A stretch of DNA of 64,000 nt. Source: Sepiola atlantica (lineage: Eukaryota > Mollusca > Cephalopoda > Sepiida > Sepiolidae). Of this stretch, positions 32,770 to 42,367 are shown piece after piece. Made by a program: the position numbers and the translations under genes. Numbering within the stretch: position 1 is the stretch's first letter; the number at the start of each line of letters is the position of its first letter. Location: assembly GCA_963556195.1 (NCBI GenBank), contig OY744547.1:4682988-4746987 (forward strand), given 5' to 3'. The notes below the pieces were generated by a model, which made no database searches, was not told where the DNA came from, and saw only the letters and a list, made by a program, of their open reading frames with translations.

Positions 32770-33065
32770 GACAGACATCAAAACTACTTTTCGAAACTTA
32801 AGTTGACAGACCCAAAAATAACCTTTTTCAAACTCAGTTTGACAGTGGCTAAATCAGCTATTCCAAACTTAATATGACAGACGTTAAAACTACTATTCCA
32901 AAATTTATTTGACAGACTCCGAAACAAATATTCTTAACTTTAGTTGAAAGACCCTAAAACTAATATAGCAAAATTAAGTTTACATAGCACGAAAAAATAT
33001 TCAAAATTTAATATGACAGACACGAAAACTACTATTTGAAGATGAATTTTACAGACCCCGGAGCA
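32770..33065. repeat. Degenerate ~39-bp minisatellite, ~8 units
   Basis: Each unit resembles TTGACAGAC, then AAAACTACTATT and CAAACTTAA. Units are 60-80% alike by eye, so the array is old. Confidence 0.8.
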
Positions 33066-33090
33066 AATATTATAAGGGAGGGGAGGAATG

Positions 33091-33570
33091 TTGGATAATG
33101 GCCCTATGGGAATGGACGTATCTGTTGGGAATCGTTGGTTTGACTTGCGCGAATTAACGCGGGTGCAGTCGAGTGCAGATTAGGGTCTGTTCTCACAGTC
33201 AGAGCTAACAGACGTGACAAGGTTACCGTGTGACGAGACCCCAGATCAAGGGTCAGTCTGCACCTGCGAGAGGCTCTGTGACGTCACGGGCCTTGCGTGG
33301 GAAACAGAGGATCCGTGACGTCACTCGTTCTCGTGAGAAGCGAGTTTTCGCCAGTCTGGGTTTTTGGAAGCAAACCGATGAGACGTGATTGTTAAAATGT
33401 AATTTACAACAGATAAGGGAAATATTTCCCTTAAGGGAATACAAGCGAGAGAAATCCTTTCCCCCCTCTCTATGAATAGTTAAGAAAATAATTGTTAACT
33501 AACTACGATAAAGTAGCGATTTGCTCTCTCCCTCTCTCTCTCTCGACGTAGTGAATGACTCCCAGTTGAA
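33091..33570 (+). repeat. Dispersed repeat R6, LTR-like, copy 1
   Basis: Begins TGTTGGATAATGG and is related to the reverse strand of 51235-51700, whose matching end is CAACA. Both contain GCTTCCAAAA.CCCAGACT, GACGTCAC and GTGAGAACAG-type motifs. Two perfect CRE palindromes TGACGTCA lie at 33279 and 33316. TG...CA-like ends and cis-regulatory motifs suggest a solo LTR, but no tRNA primer site or gag/pol was found nearby. Confidence 0.5.
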
Positions 33571-34389
33571 ATAACAACGCTTGTAATAAAATGAATTAAA
33601 TTTAAAGAAGAGTTTGTCTTCGAGGTGCGTCATGAGGCTTTTTTTGCAGATAATGGACGGCGTGGTTCGCGGCAAATATAAGAGAAGAAAGAATTCATCC
33701 ACTAGACGACACGACCATCTTCTACACAGGACGAGGGAGAAATCTAAGGTGTGCAACACTTACATTAAGTTTAAGAAGCAGGCAGGGCTATAGTCTTACT
33801 GAAACTACAAATTATCACAAATTTCCATCGTGTACTTAAAAAAAATATTAAGACATTGAAAACAAAAAGCTTACGTGTAACCGACAGTACGACACACGGA
33901 CGAACAAAAACGCATTTAATAACGAAGCGAGCATTCATTTAAAATATGCATTATGTTTGGGTTTTTTTTGTGTTTTCAGAAAAACAATGTCGATGTGACA
34001 GCTTGAGAAATGATTGACTTCATCAAAATCCCAACGGGTTTTTTGAAAACCGCCATGACGAAATTCTTCAAAAATATTTATTCAACATAATCAAAAGAAA
34101 ACATGGTTACAGCGGCCGCTAAGATTTAAAAGCCGAGTATAAAAGAATAAACATTCTTAAGTGTAACCCTTTTGCTTCGGAAAGTTGTTATATCCATTTT
34201 TAAAGCATTTTGCTGTTAAGTGTGGATTGGCTCTACGGTCTAAAAAAAATGAACAAAGAATTTGGTAGGACACGACAAAAGACCAACTGAGGAGTAAGAT
34301 TTGATCAGAGAACGAAAGAAAACAAAAACAGACTTTCTGGCTATTGTCGAAGGACTAACAAGGAAATCGTCAGCGATGTTCTTTTGTGG
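33571..34389. other. No recognised gene
   Basis: The 86-codon minus frame 33499-33759 crosses a CT-rich tract and has no motif. Confidence 0.4.
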
Positions 34390-35215
34390 GTTCCAAAAAG
34401 GGAGGTAATTTAGTTGAATAAAGGAGGTAATTGGGTTGAAAAAAGGAGGTAATTTAGTTGAAAAAGGGAGGTAATTGAGTTGAAAAAAGGGAGGTAATTG
34501 AGTTGAAAACAGGGAGGCAATTCAGTTGAAAAAAGGAGGTAATTTAGTTGAAAAAAGGAGGTAATTTAGTTGAAAAAAGGTGGTAATTTAGTTAAAAAAA
34601 GGGCGGTAATTCGGTTGAAAAAAAGAGGTAATTTAGTTGAAAAAAGGAGGTAATTTAGTTGAAAAAAGGGAGGTAATTTAGTTGAAAAAAGGAGGTAATT
34701 TAGTTGAAAAAAGGAGGTAATTTAGTTGAAAAAAAGGTAATTCGGTTGAAAAAAAGGTAATTTAGTTGAAAAAAGGAGGTAATTTAGTTGAAAAAAGGAG
34801 GTAATTTAGTTGAAAAAAGGGAGGTAATTTAGTTGAAAAAAGGAGGTAATTTAGTTGAAAAAAGGTGGTAATTTAGTTGAAAAAAAGGGAGGTAATTCGG
34901 TTGAAAAAATAGAGGTAATTTAGTTGAAAAAAGGAGGTAATTTAGTTGAAAAAAGGAGGTAATTTAGTTGAAAAAAGGAGGTAATTTAGTTGAAAAAAAG
35001 AGGTAATTTAGTTGAAAAAAAGGTAATTCGGTTGAAAAAAAGGTAATTTAGTTGAAAAAAGGAGGTAATTTAGTTGAAAAAAGGAGGTAATTTAGTTGAA
35101 AAAAAGGGAGGTAATTCGGTTGAAAAAAATAGGTAATTCGATTGAAAAAAGGAGATAATTCAGTGGCAAAAAGGGAGGTAATTTAGTTGAAAAAAGGAGG
35201 TAATTCGGTTGAATA
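34390..35215. repeat. Minisatellite, ~22-bp unit, ~37 copies
   Basis: Unit GGAGGTAATTTAGTTG followed by five to seven A. Variants TTCGGTTG and a short AAAGGTAATT form recur together. Segment 34620-34760 closely repeats at 34915-35060, giving a higher-order period near 295 bp. Confidence 0.97.
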
Positions 35216-36121
35216 AAACACGCGGATGTCACGTCAAACAACTCGCAGATGAAACAGAATGCATCTCTGAGGACTTACCTGGCGTGATGGAGAATAAAAT
35301 GAGATTGCGTCAGAGAGCCAAGACGATCCGTGACCCAACACGACTCGATGATGATAATTATTATCTTCGAAAGGTTTATTATAGAAATTAATAAATGCCA
35401 CAACTTCAATTCTGTAAGCTTGATTTTCATAGGGTTTTTAGCTCTGTACCATTTCTCTCATATACAGTCTTTGGAACTATTTTCAGAAAACAGAATTGAA
35501 TAGTTCGAATGCAAAACGCGATAAATCCAATACATTTTAATTGAAACATTAAACAATTAAAAAAAAGTAAAATATATTAAATCTAGACTTCGACTAAAAG
35601 CAGATTTTAATGGAAAGCAAAACTAAATCATCCATATTTTGGAAACCATGATTCCACGGTGTTGTTGGGCGTCGAAATGCAACACGTTTTAAAGTAATAG
35701 CTTCGTGATTTTAAAAATGGCGTTTATCTCGTTTTGTATTCGAACTCTTCAATTATTCACGATATTTTTCGCATATTTCATCCAATATTCAAGTGCAATA
35801 ACCGACATAGATGACGTATTCGAAACATACGTATATTTTAAAATGATTGCAGACGCAAGAAATATGCAATTCCATTATTGTTTGATGACCATCATTCTTC
35901 GCACAAGTTTTCCAGCTGGTGTATTTCCTATACAAGACACTCAACAAACATGTCATTAAATGGCTGAAAAAGAAATAGACTCAGAGATTTTCTAAGAAAT
36001 TGCTCATCCAATCAAATATTAGAACCATCTGCTTCATTTAATATCATATGGTAAGTTATAATTGATTAGTTTTTGGTTTCCATATACTAGAGAGATACAT
36101 CGAGATGTTTGGAATAAATAA

Positions 36122-36126
<5 letters not shown>
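35216..36126. other. Mostly unassigned; one possible exon inside
   Basis: Apart from the 35717-35959 frame described separately, nothing was recognised. Confidence 0.35.
35717..35959 (+). CDS. Orphan 80-residue frame with signal-peptide-like start
   Basis: The upstream ATG at 35705 is in frame, but ATG 35717 has a better context (AAAAATGG). From there the protein starts MAFISFCIRTLQLFTIFFAY, a positively charged short n-region then a hydrophobic stretch, with a plausible cleavage after YSSA. The mature part contains DIDDVFETYVYFKMIADARN and ends PIQDTQQTCH. It is one of few frames here not explained by a repeat. No family is recognised and there is no support for transcription. It could be a first exon, a small secreted peptide, or chance. 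Confidence 0.2.
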   Translation: MAFISFCIRTLQLFTIFFAYFIQYSSAITDIDDVFETYVYFKMIADARNMQFHYCLMTIILRTSFPAGVFPIQDTQQTCH

Positions 36127-36160
<34 letters not shown>

Positions 36161-36233
36161 CTATATATATATATATATATCATATAAATTATATATACAT
36201 ATTAATATAAATATATCTATATATATATATATA
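36127..36233. repeat. Interrupted (TA)n tract
   Basis: Three TA runs separated by TTATC and ATCATATAAATTATA, left boundary of the next foldback. Confidence 0.95.
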
Positions 36234-36303
36234 TGGGAAGAGAAGGATGAAGGTAATCCGACGTGATGGGAAAATGAAAAAGGAAAACCAAAAAATGGAT
36301 GTT

Positions 36304-36361
36304 TTTTATGTGTACATCAACGTTTCGTCTTTATTTATAAGACTTCATCAGGATGATAAAA
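36304..36361 (-). ncRNA. Hammerhead ribozyme, family C, left arm
   Basis: Minus strand: UUUUAU then CAUC (stem I), core CUGAUGA (36351-36345), stem II GUCUU/AAGAC, GAAA (36326-36323), two-pair loopless stem III AC/GU, triplet GUU (cut after 36319), GAUG and AUAAAA closing stem I as proximal CAUC/GAUG and distal UUUUAU/AUAAAA helices. All core positions are present. The minimal stem III may need dimer formation. Confidence 0.8.
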
Positions 36362-36454
36362 TAGAGAAAAAATGTCATGCAAGTACTGATATTATTTTTC
36401 CTCCCAATATGTCTACCCTACATGTATCAGTACTTGCATGACATTTTTTCTCTA

Positions 36455-36512
36455 TTTTATCATCCTGATGAAGTCTTATAAATAAAGACGAAACGTTGAT
36501 GCACACATAAAA
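36455..36512 (+). ncRNA. Hammerhead ribozyme, family C, right arm
   Basis: Same design as the left arm: CAUC (36461-36464), CUGAUGA (36465-36471), GAAA (36490-36493), CGUU, cut after 36497, GAUG (36498-36501). One substitution in the internal loop (GCACAC versus GUACAC). Confidence 0.8.
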
Positions 36513-36546
36513 AACATCCATTTTTTGGTTTTCCTTTTTCATTTTC

Positions 36547-36548
<2 letters not shown>

Positions 36549-36580
<32 letters not shown>
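36549..36580. repeat. (TA)n tract
   Basis: Right boundary of the family C foldback. Confidence 0.97.
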
Positions 36581-36583
<3 letters not shown>

Positions 36584-36814
36584 ATCTCGATCTTTGAAAA
36601 GCCTTGGCTTAAGGAAAGAATAATAAACATAATTTTATTACAGAATATATCTTGCATCGAACAATCGAAGTTTGATATAAATTTGAACATTCGTGCATGT
36701 TTATTACTCTTCTTTCATCTATCTTTATAATTGCTCTATCTTGTATATTGAGCTTTTACCATTTCACTATAGGTTCTTTCTACTAAAAGTTTACTTTCAG
36801 TTTCATATTTATTC

Positions 36815-36871
<57 letters not shown>

Positions 36872-36895
36872 ATGTATTATATCATTGTATTAACA
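36581..36895. repeat. Unassigned with (TA)n-(TG)n tract
   Basis: A compound TA run (36821-36846) and TG run (36847-36871) lies just before the family A array. The rest holds nothing recognised. Confidence 0.9.
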
Positions 36896-37090
36896 CTAGC
36901 TTTAAATGCATCGTTCCTTTCATTAAAAAAGTAGAACGCTCTTAGACGTTAAGGCCGCCGATAAAGTGTTAAAATTATCACCGTTTATTCGCTATTTAAA
37001 ATTGGCCGTGTGGTTAAGGCGTCGGATTTGAGTTGCAAAATACTCGTAATCCGGGGTTTCGAATCGCCTGACAGGTAGTGAATAGTCATA

Positions 37091-37135
37091 TCCCTATGCT
37101 GATGAGTTCCGATTATAAAATACATAAATAATAAA
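37091..37135 (+). ncRNA. Hammerhead ribozyme, family A, deleted copy
   Basis: CUAUG and CUGAUGA (37099-37105) are intact, but about 16 nt holding stem II 3' side, GAAA and stem III are lost before ACAUAAAUAAUAAAC. Dead. Confidence 0.8.
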
Positions 37136-37410
37136 CAATAACAAATATTTATAATTATTTGTCGCTTCTAGAAAAAATAGAGCCCTGTAAGTGTAGTATT
37201 AACACAGCATGACGTCACTAGCTTTAAATGCATCGTTTCTTTCATTAAAAAAGTAGAACGCTCTTAGACGTTAAGCCGCCGAAAAAGTGTTCAAATTATC
37301 ACAGTTTGTTCGCTGTTCAGAATTGGCCGAGTGGTTAAGGCGTCGGATTTGAGTTGCAAGAAACTCGTAATCCGATGTTTCGAATCGCATGACCGGTAGT
37401 GAATAGTCAT

Positions 37411-37468
37411 ATCTCTATACTGATGAGTCCTGATTATTAAGGACGAAACGTATACGTACATAGATAAT
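37411..37468 (+). ncRNA. Hammerhead ribozyme, family A, unit 2
   Basis: CUAUA (37415-37419), CUGAUGA (37420-37426), stem II GUCCU/AGGAC five pairs, GAAA (37445-37448), stem III ACG-uaua-CGU, GUA (cut after 37458), CAUAG. Stem II is better than in the 30.1 kb copy, but the base next to the core is A instead of G, so the last stem I pair is lost. Likely still able to fold. Confidence 0.87.
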
Positions 37469-37485
37469 AAACAATAGCAAATAAC

Positions 37486-37490
<5 letters not shown>

Positions 37491-37577
<87 letters not shown>

Positions 37578-37688
37578 GTAGGTGGACAGTAAAAAACATA
37601 TTTGTGTCGAAGCGTAAGAGGCAGACTTCAAAACTGTGTAAATCAAGAAGGATTATGTTTTTTACTGAACACCTACTTTTGGCTCACC

Positions 37689-37719
<31 letters not shown>
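37491..37719. repeat. (TA)n, 25-bp-arm foldback, (TA)n
   Basis: TA run 37491-37573 with one C. Then AAGTAGGTG..CAGTAAAAAACATA (37576-37601) is inverted at 37653-37678 around a ~50-nt loop. A second TA run follows at 37691-37719. No ribozyme core was found in this foldback. Confidence 0.88.
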
Positions 37720-37725
<6 letters not shown>

Positions 37726-37943
37726 AACATTGTTTAAAATAATAGAATTCGTCTGTTTTTTTTTGATGGTCTTAATAAATGTTCCATAGGTTTCACGAAT
37801 GTTTTCGATTCTTTGTCGAGGAGGATGATTCGTTTAGAATGGCCGACTGTCAAGTAAATCCTTATAGGCTTCCTTGAAGCAGATGCCTATTCTAGGCACA
37901 CTGATGGGATGTGCTACAGCGTAATAGTCTATCTTTTAATCAT

Positions 37944-37983
<40 letters not shown>
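37720..37983. repeat. Unassigned, ending in (TA)n
   Basis: TA run at 37947-37983. No similarity to other parts of the window for the rest. Confidence 0.85.
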
Positions 37984-37986
<3 letters not shown>

Positions 37987-38044
37987 CAAGAAGTGTTATT
38001 GCTCGCTAACTCTCAAATAGGATGCGTTCTTTTTGTACATTTAA

Positions 38045-38700
38045 TTGGTCCCCCGATTTATAAAATCGGGAGATCTATGTTTTGAGGCATTTCCGTCCGT
38101 CCGTCTGTCCGTTTGTCTGTCCGTTCGTCTGTCCGTCCGTCCGGATTTTTCTCCGCAACCATCCATTGAATTTCTCTGAAATTTTGCATGAAGTTGTAAC
38201 TTTGGTCAGGTTAGAAAGTGACATTCTCCGATTTAAAAAAAAAAATCTAGTTAGCCCCCCAGGGGGTCAAAAGGCCCCGAAATGGCAAAAAATGACATTT
38301 CTGCCCCATAACTTTTCATCCATTCATTCAATTTCTCTTAAACTTGGCCAAAATGCGGAGGCAATTGTTCCTTATAGAAAATAAGTATCGCTGACCTTGG
38401 AAAAAATCTGATTCGCGCCCCCAGGGGGTCAAAAGCCCCCAAAATGGCAAAATATCACTCTTTTCTCCCATAACGTTTGATCCATCCATTCAATATTTCT
38501 GAAACTTGGCCAAAATGTAGAAGCAATTGTTCTGGATATAAAATGAGCATCCTTGACCTCAGAAAAATTCTGGTTTGCGCTCCCAGGGTGTCAAAGGGGG
38601 GTCAAAAATTCCCCAAATTGCCCAAATGTATTGCATTTTACACTCGCCACATCGAGTCACATACAGAGGGGGATCACGCATGCGCGGCTTGTTATTCCTA
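38045..38700 (+). repeat. Repeat R7 with GTCC-rich block and ~145-bp internal units
   Basis: Starts with hairpin CCCGATTTATAAAATCGGG, then a GTCC/GTCT-rich block (38095-38143), then three related units containing CATCCATTCAATTTCTCT, ACTTGGCCAAAATG and CCCCCAGGGGGTCAAAA, ending near CATGCGCGGCTTG. The overlapping frames shift between units and look non-coding. It probably is a non-autonomous DNA element. Confidence 0.7.
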
Positions 38701-38904
38701 ATTATATGGCATATTTGTCCTCCTCAAAAGTCCATTAAGTTATAATCGCGTAAAACAAATATAGTAAAATATTATGAAGTTGATGTCATGCCCTACTTTG
38801 TTACTGTTCCCTAATAAAGGAAACAATTATGTGAAAGGCGCACGAACTAAAGTCGGCAATTCAAGGTGTAAGTTGCCACCTTACAGGTATTAAATATTGT
38901 TTGT

Positions 38905-39010
38905 TACTTAACTGCGCGTATCACAGCTCTTCAGTTCGGCAAGAGCAGCAACTTTCTCAAGACCATCTAAACGACAGTCGGCACTTCTAAGCAATCAGCC
39001 ACTATCTGGC
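38905..39010 (-). pseudogene. Family B tRNA-headed hammerhead SINE, decayed
   Basis: Minus strand keeps GTGGCTGATTGC, GTGCCGACTGTCG, GCCGAACTGAAGA, GCTGTGATAC as in family B, but the GAAA half of the ribozyme and the B-box are lost. Confidence 0.6.
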
Positions 39011-39384
39011 TGCTGCTGAGAGAACGCGAAATCACAATGATAAACTCATGCAGAAGACTCCATCTGTTTAGGTATCTGGCGAGTATACTCCGTGAACCGA
39101 GTGCAAGAGAAATACAATCAATTGCACTTAAAAAGACTGTTAGAATCTTAAAAAGATCTCTAGGTTGGAGTGTATGAAATAGCTGGTAAATGTCTGGCAT
39201 CAGGTAAGATTCCCCATCTCCAGGAAACACAGAAAGATAAGAAAAATAAAAAAAATGAAAATATGTATATAGTTTGAATTACCTTGGGGAGTTTGAATTA
39301 CCTACCAGACACAATCCTCGATTGTTTCGGTCTCTATGTAAAATGGTTTGTCAGGACTACCGGACATGAGGATAATTCACCCTA

Positions 39385-39675
39385 CAAGTTAACCCTGACC
39401 AAATATTAAAAATAAGATAGTATTCAACGTCTAAATAAAATACCCTCGACACAGCGATACACTGGCTCATACGAGGAATAGTGCACCTTCTCCAAGTAAG
39501 GTTTCCTCAAGTAAAAGCACTGAGCTAGATACTCCACCAGACTAGATGAATTCTTGTCCTGGAATCCGGTAAGATCAATGACCACAAGAAAGATATACTA
39601 TAACATAGTTAACTGATCAATTGGGGAGAGGAAAATTAATGGTCTTAACTTCTTTACTAACTCAAAGTTTGACAG

Positions 39676-39676
<1 letters not shown>
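39385..39676 (+). repeat. Dispersed repeat R2, copy 2 (empty site)
   Basis: Aligns with 47955-48660. At GACACAGCGATACACTGGCT (39449-39468) this copy is continuous where the 48 kb copy holds a U2-headed SINE, so it shows the pre-insertion state. Confidence 0.85.

Positions 39677-39722
<46 letters not shown>
39677..39722. repeat. (TA)n tract
   Basis: Left boundary of the 48-bp-arm foldback. Confidence 0.98.
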
Positions 39723-39726
<4 letters not shown>

Positions 39727-39854
39727 TACAGAAAAATTAGTACAACATTCGTACCGTCGGTTTCAAGCACGGCTCTCTTGAGCTTCTGTTATGGCTAAGT
39801 CCTTCTGTGCTTGAAACCGACGGTACGAATGTTGTACTAACTTTTCTGTACCAA
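39723..39854. mobile_element. Foldback, 48-bp arms, with decayed ribozyme-like core
   Basis: Arms 39723-39770 and 39807-39854 differ at one base. On the minus strand of the left half the series CUCAAGA, GAGC-cgu-GCUU, GAAA, ACC-gac-GGU, GUA, CGAAUGUU fits a hammerhead except that the third core base is C. The right half has a worse core. Candidate only. Confidence 0.6.
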
Positions 39855-39948
39855 AATAAATTAATATTACGCTCTTAATTTTTAATTTTTAACTTTAATT
39901 CTCAATTAATCCAGCACTCTGCTGGGATTTTTCCTGCTATATTACAAA

Positions 39949-39951
<3 letters not shown>

Positions 39952-40038
<87 letters not shown>
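39952..40038. repeat. (TA)n tract, ~87 bp
   Basis: Adjoins the 3' side of family E copy 2 on the minus strand. Confidence 0.98.
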
Positions 40039-40044
<6 letters not shown>

Positions 40045-40059
40045 AGATGAAGTAATAAA

Positions 40060-40205
40060 ATAAGGTGTCAATCAAATTTTATTAGAATTCAAAGTTCGAG
40101 CAAAGTATCCTTAAGTCCTTAGCTCATGAGTTTTCAAAGATAATTCTTCTCTTCAGAGGACCATTACCGCAGTTATACTACTACAGGTAATAAAATTACG
40201 CTTTG
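40060..40205 (-). mobile_element. Hammerhead-bearing repeat, family E, copy 2
   Basis: Minus strand matches 29400-29545. The downstream side (GAATTCTAATAAAATTTGAT) runs into the (TA)n at 40038. Confidence 0.78.
40112..40164 (-). ncRNA. Hammerhead ribozyme, family E, good copy
   Basis: Minus strand: GGUCCU (40162-40157), CUGAAGA (40156-40150), stem II GAAGA-auu-UCUUU region (about 5 pairs), GAAA (40135-40132), stem III with CUC/GAG and one A-C mismatch, triplet CUA (cut after 40120), AGGACU (40119-40114). Stem I GGUCCU/AGGACU has six pairs with one wobble. Stem I is strong independent support because it joins two segments about 40 nt apart. Confidence 0.78.
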
Positions 40206-40771
40206 AAAATATATAAAATTATATACACAAACACATAAAAATACATAACATCAAACATATCAATCCAAAAACATACTTTTTGTTGAATCCATACAGTCCA
40301 TCCAGGTCATACAAGTTGAGAAGCATAATCAGGAAAGACATTACTCCAGGTTACAAACAGCAGTCCATATACGTGAAATTGAAGGGGCCGGCAAAGTTAT
40401 CCAGTCGCGAAATGTGTCCATATTCAATGTTAATGATAAATAAATCAATCAAAATAATACAAAAAGTCCAATCAAAGTTCCGAAATCCTGACATGTGCAA
40501 CCCAAGTCAAATCAAATTTCGTTGTTTAATTAGAAAACCCGTTAAATCCGAATTGAGCAAAATAAGACTGAATCCCCATCACATCTTGCCAGAAGAGCGA
40601 AAAAAATAATCTTCTTTCCCCTGCAATTCAACCAGACATGACAAATCCCCAACGAACAGAAGGCGATATTAAATTTAATGCTCTATCCAGAATATTGAGC
40701 TTCAGTTTTTTATCCGGATGTTTCACTAATTATAAGATATTAGTTGACGCTTATATCTTTTGTTGGATTGC

Positions 40772-40775
<4 letters not shown>
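40206..40775. other. Unassigned; flank of family E
   Basis: The 109-codon plus frame 40280-40609 has no recognisable domain. The region could be the upstream part of the family E element, but the 29.4 kb copy does not extend this far. Confidence 0.35.

Positions 40776-40866
<91 letters not shown>
40776..40866. repeat. (TA)n tract, ~91 bp
   Basis: Left boundary of the following palindrome. Confidence 0.98.
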
Positions 40867-40870
<4 letters not shown>

Positions 40871-41221
40871 GAGAATGGTAGTTTGCTTGAAGCATTGCTG
40901 GGTATAGTAGTAGTAAGTTTTTGAAAGGCTGTGGGCAATGCAATTCCGGGTAAGATGCAAGTTGAAAGGAAAGGAACAAAAACAATAAAAATAAATCGAA
41001 TACGATATAAGACTTACTATTTATTTTTCCTTTTTTTTCCTTTTATTTATTTATTTATTTATTTTTTTTTTTTTTTTTTTTAAATAAATAAAAGGAAAAA
41101 AAAGGAAAAATAAATAGTAAGTCTTATATCGTATTCGATTTATTTTTATTGTTTTTGTTCCTTTCCTTTCAACTTGCATCTTACCCGGAATTGCATTGCC
41201 CACAGCCTTTCAAAAACTTAC

Positions 41222-41228
<7 letters not shown>
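40867..41228. mobile_element. Large foldback, ~146-bp arms
   Basis: Left arm 40908-41053 and right arm 41081-41226 are near-perfect reverse complements around a T-rich centre. Arms hold GGCTGTGGGCAATGCAATTC and AACTTGCATC. 40867-40960 recurs at 53672-53757. GCAUUGC and GCAAUGC could pair as a stem I, but the CUGANGA core is not there, so no ribozyme is called. Confidence 0.9.

Positions 41229-41292
<64 letters not shown>
41227..41292. repeat. (TA)n tract
   Basis: Right boundary of the 40.9-41.2 kb palindrome. Confidence 0.98.
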
Positions 41293-41295
<3 letters not shown>

Positions 41296-41892
41296 ATAGC
41301 AGCGTTAAGTATGTCGCAAACATGAAAATAAAGGAGAATTTTATGAAAATGTTTTCTTTTCATTGACAACCGCTGGCGTTCCATTGCGCTTGTTTAAGAA
41401 TGTTTCTCGGATAGTGAACCTTGCAAAACTTCGGTTTCTCCATTTCAATTATCAATGATTCATAGCTGAAATGATCACTTCAAACAGAAAGCGTTTCATT
41501 ATTTTGTATCGAGGCCGTTCACCTTGGAAGCGTTCACACATTCGATAATTGTATTTCTAACAAGTGCATTCATACTTCCGTATACAATAATCAATCGACC
41601 GAACCCGTGACAATAGATATGCATTTGTACGTGAATTGAAATAGATCCGAAAAATCTATACATCTCTGCTTAATGTGATTAAAGATTTGATTTTACAGGT
41701 TTTAAAGGTTTTAATGTCGTTTGTAGCCTTTAATTACAAGATTTCGTTATGATTCAAAAAGAGGCTTTGAAGCATCTATCTCAATGTATATATAGTCCTG
41801 GCAAGTTTTTTTGTTTTTGTTTTTATGAGTAACTCTTCATAGCCATTACTCATTCATTTATGGTTTTATTCCACTAGAGAGTGGATCACATT
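41293..41892. other. No recognised feature
   Basis: Mixed AT-rich sequence without supported features. Confidence 0.4.
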
Positions 41893-42020
41893 CTAAGATG
41901 CTGCCATTGCCTTGTATATGCATGCGTTCGTTTGGCCCTCATCTCGAGAATAGAGCGTTGTCTTGTTAGCAAATATACCCATCTCGGACACAATTGCACC
42001 ATAGAAATAGTTTATGAAAA
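41893..42020 (-). pseudogene. LINE reverse transcriptase scrap (FADD region)
   Basis: INYFYGAIVSEMGIFANKTT then LYSRDEG corresponds to INDLPGDIVSHMSLFADNTT, LYSRHVG in the 42745-43810 LINE. The catalytic FADD is degraded to FANK. Truncated on both sides. Confidence 0.75.
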
Positions 42021-42080
42021 GTTTGTTTCTTTCTTCGTTCGTCCGGCAAAGTACAGACGTAGACTGTGTCCTGTTTACAG

Positions 42081-42093
<13 letters not shown>

Positions 42094-42162
<69 letters not shown>
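42094..42162. repeat. (TA)n tract
   Basis: Preceded by a short ACAC run. Left boundary of the family C single copy. Confidence 0.98.
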
Positions 42163-42165
<3 letters not shown>

Positions 42166-42179
42166 TTTTTCTTTCCTCA

Positions 42180-42367
42180 CCAAGTACGGACGTCCACCCA
42201 GTCGTGGCCATTATTTTCTTCCTCCCAATATGTCAACCCTACATGTGTTTGTACTTGCATGACATTTTTCTCTATATTATCATCCTGATGAAGTCTTATA
42301 AATAAAGACGAAACGTTGATGTACACATAAAAAGCATCCATTTTTTTTGTTTTCCTTTTTCATTTTC

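Larger units (their letters stand above)
36234..36548. mobile_element. Foldback element, ~123-bp arms, opposed ribozymes (family C)
   Basis: Left arm about 36270-36392 and right arm about 36424-36548 are reverse complements around a ~30-nt centre. Both contain the family C hammerhead, and both ends run into (TA)n. A single, non-inverted family C copy is at 42180-42369, which also shares the centre sequence CTCCCAATATGTC.ACCCTACATGT. The inverted form therefore looks like a snap-back copy of that single element. Confidence 0.9.
36896..37490 (+). mobile_element. tRNA-headed hammerhead SINE, family A, two units in tandem
   Basis: CTAGCTTTAAATGCATCGTT starts units at 36896 and 37218, a 322-bp period. 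Each unit has a tRNA-like head and then a hammerhead. In unit 2 the A-box TGGCCGAGTGG (37324-37334) matches the consensus at all 11 places and the B-box GTTTCGAATCG (37377-37387) at about 9. The long A-to-B spacing includes a small extra hairpin GAGTT..AACTC in the anticodon loop. (TA)n follows directly. Tandem units each with a ribozyme are what retrozymes show. Confidence 0.88.

Noticed and set aside
34390..35215. CRISPR-like array from regular 22-bp units
   Set aside because: Units are contiguous without unique spacers, in a eukaryotic repeat context; a minisatellite.
40638..40985. Frames rich in YIYIYI around this and other TA tracts
   Set aside because: (TA)n reads as Tyr-Ile in every frame on both strands.
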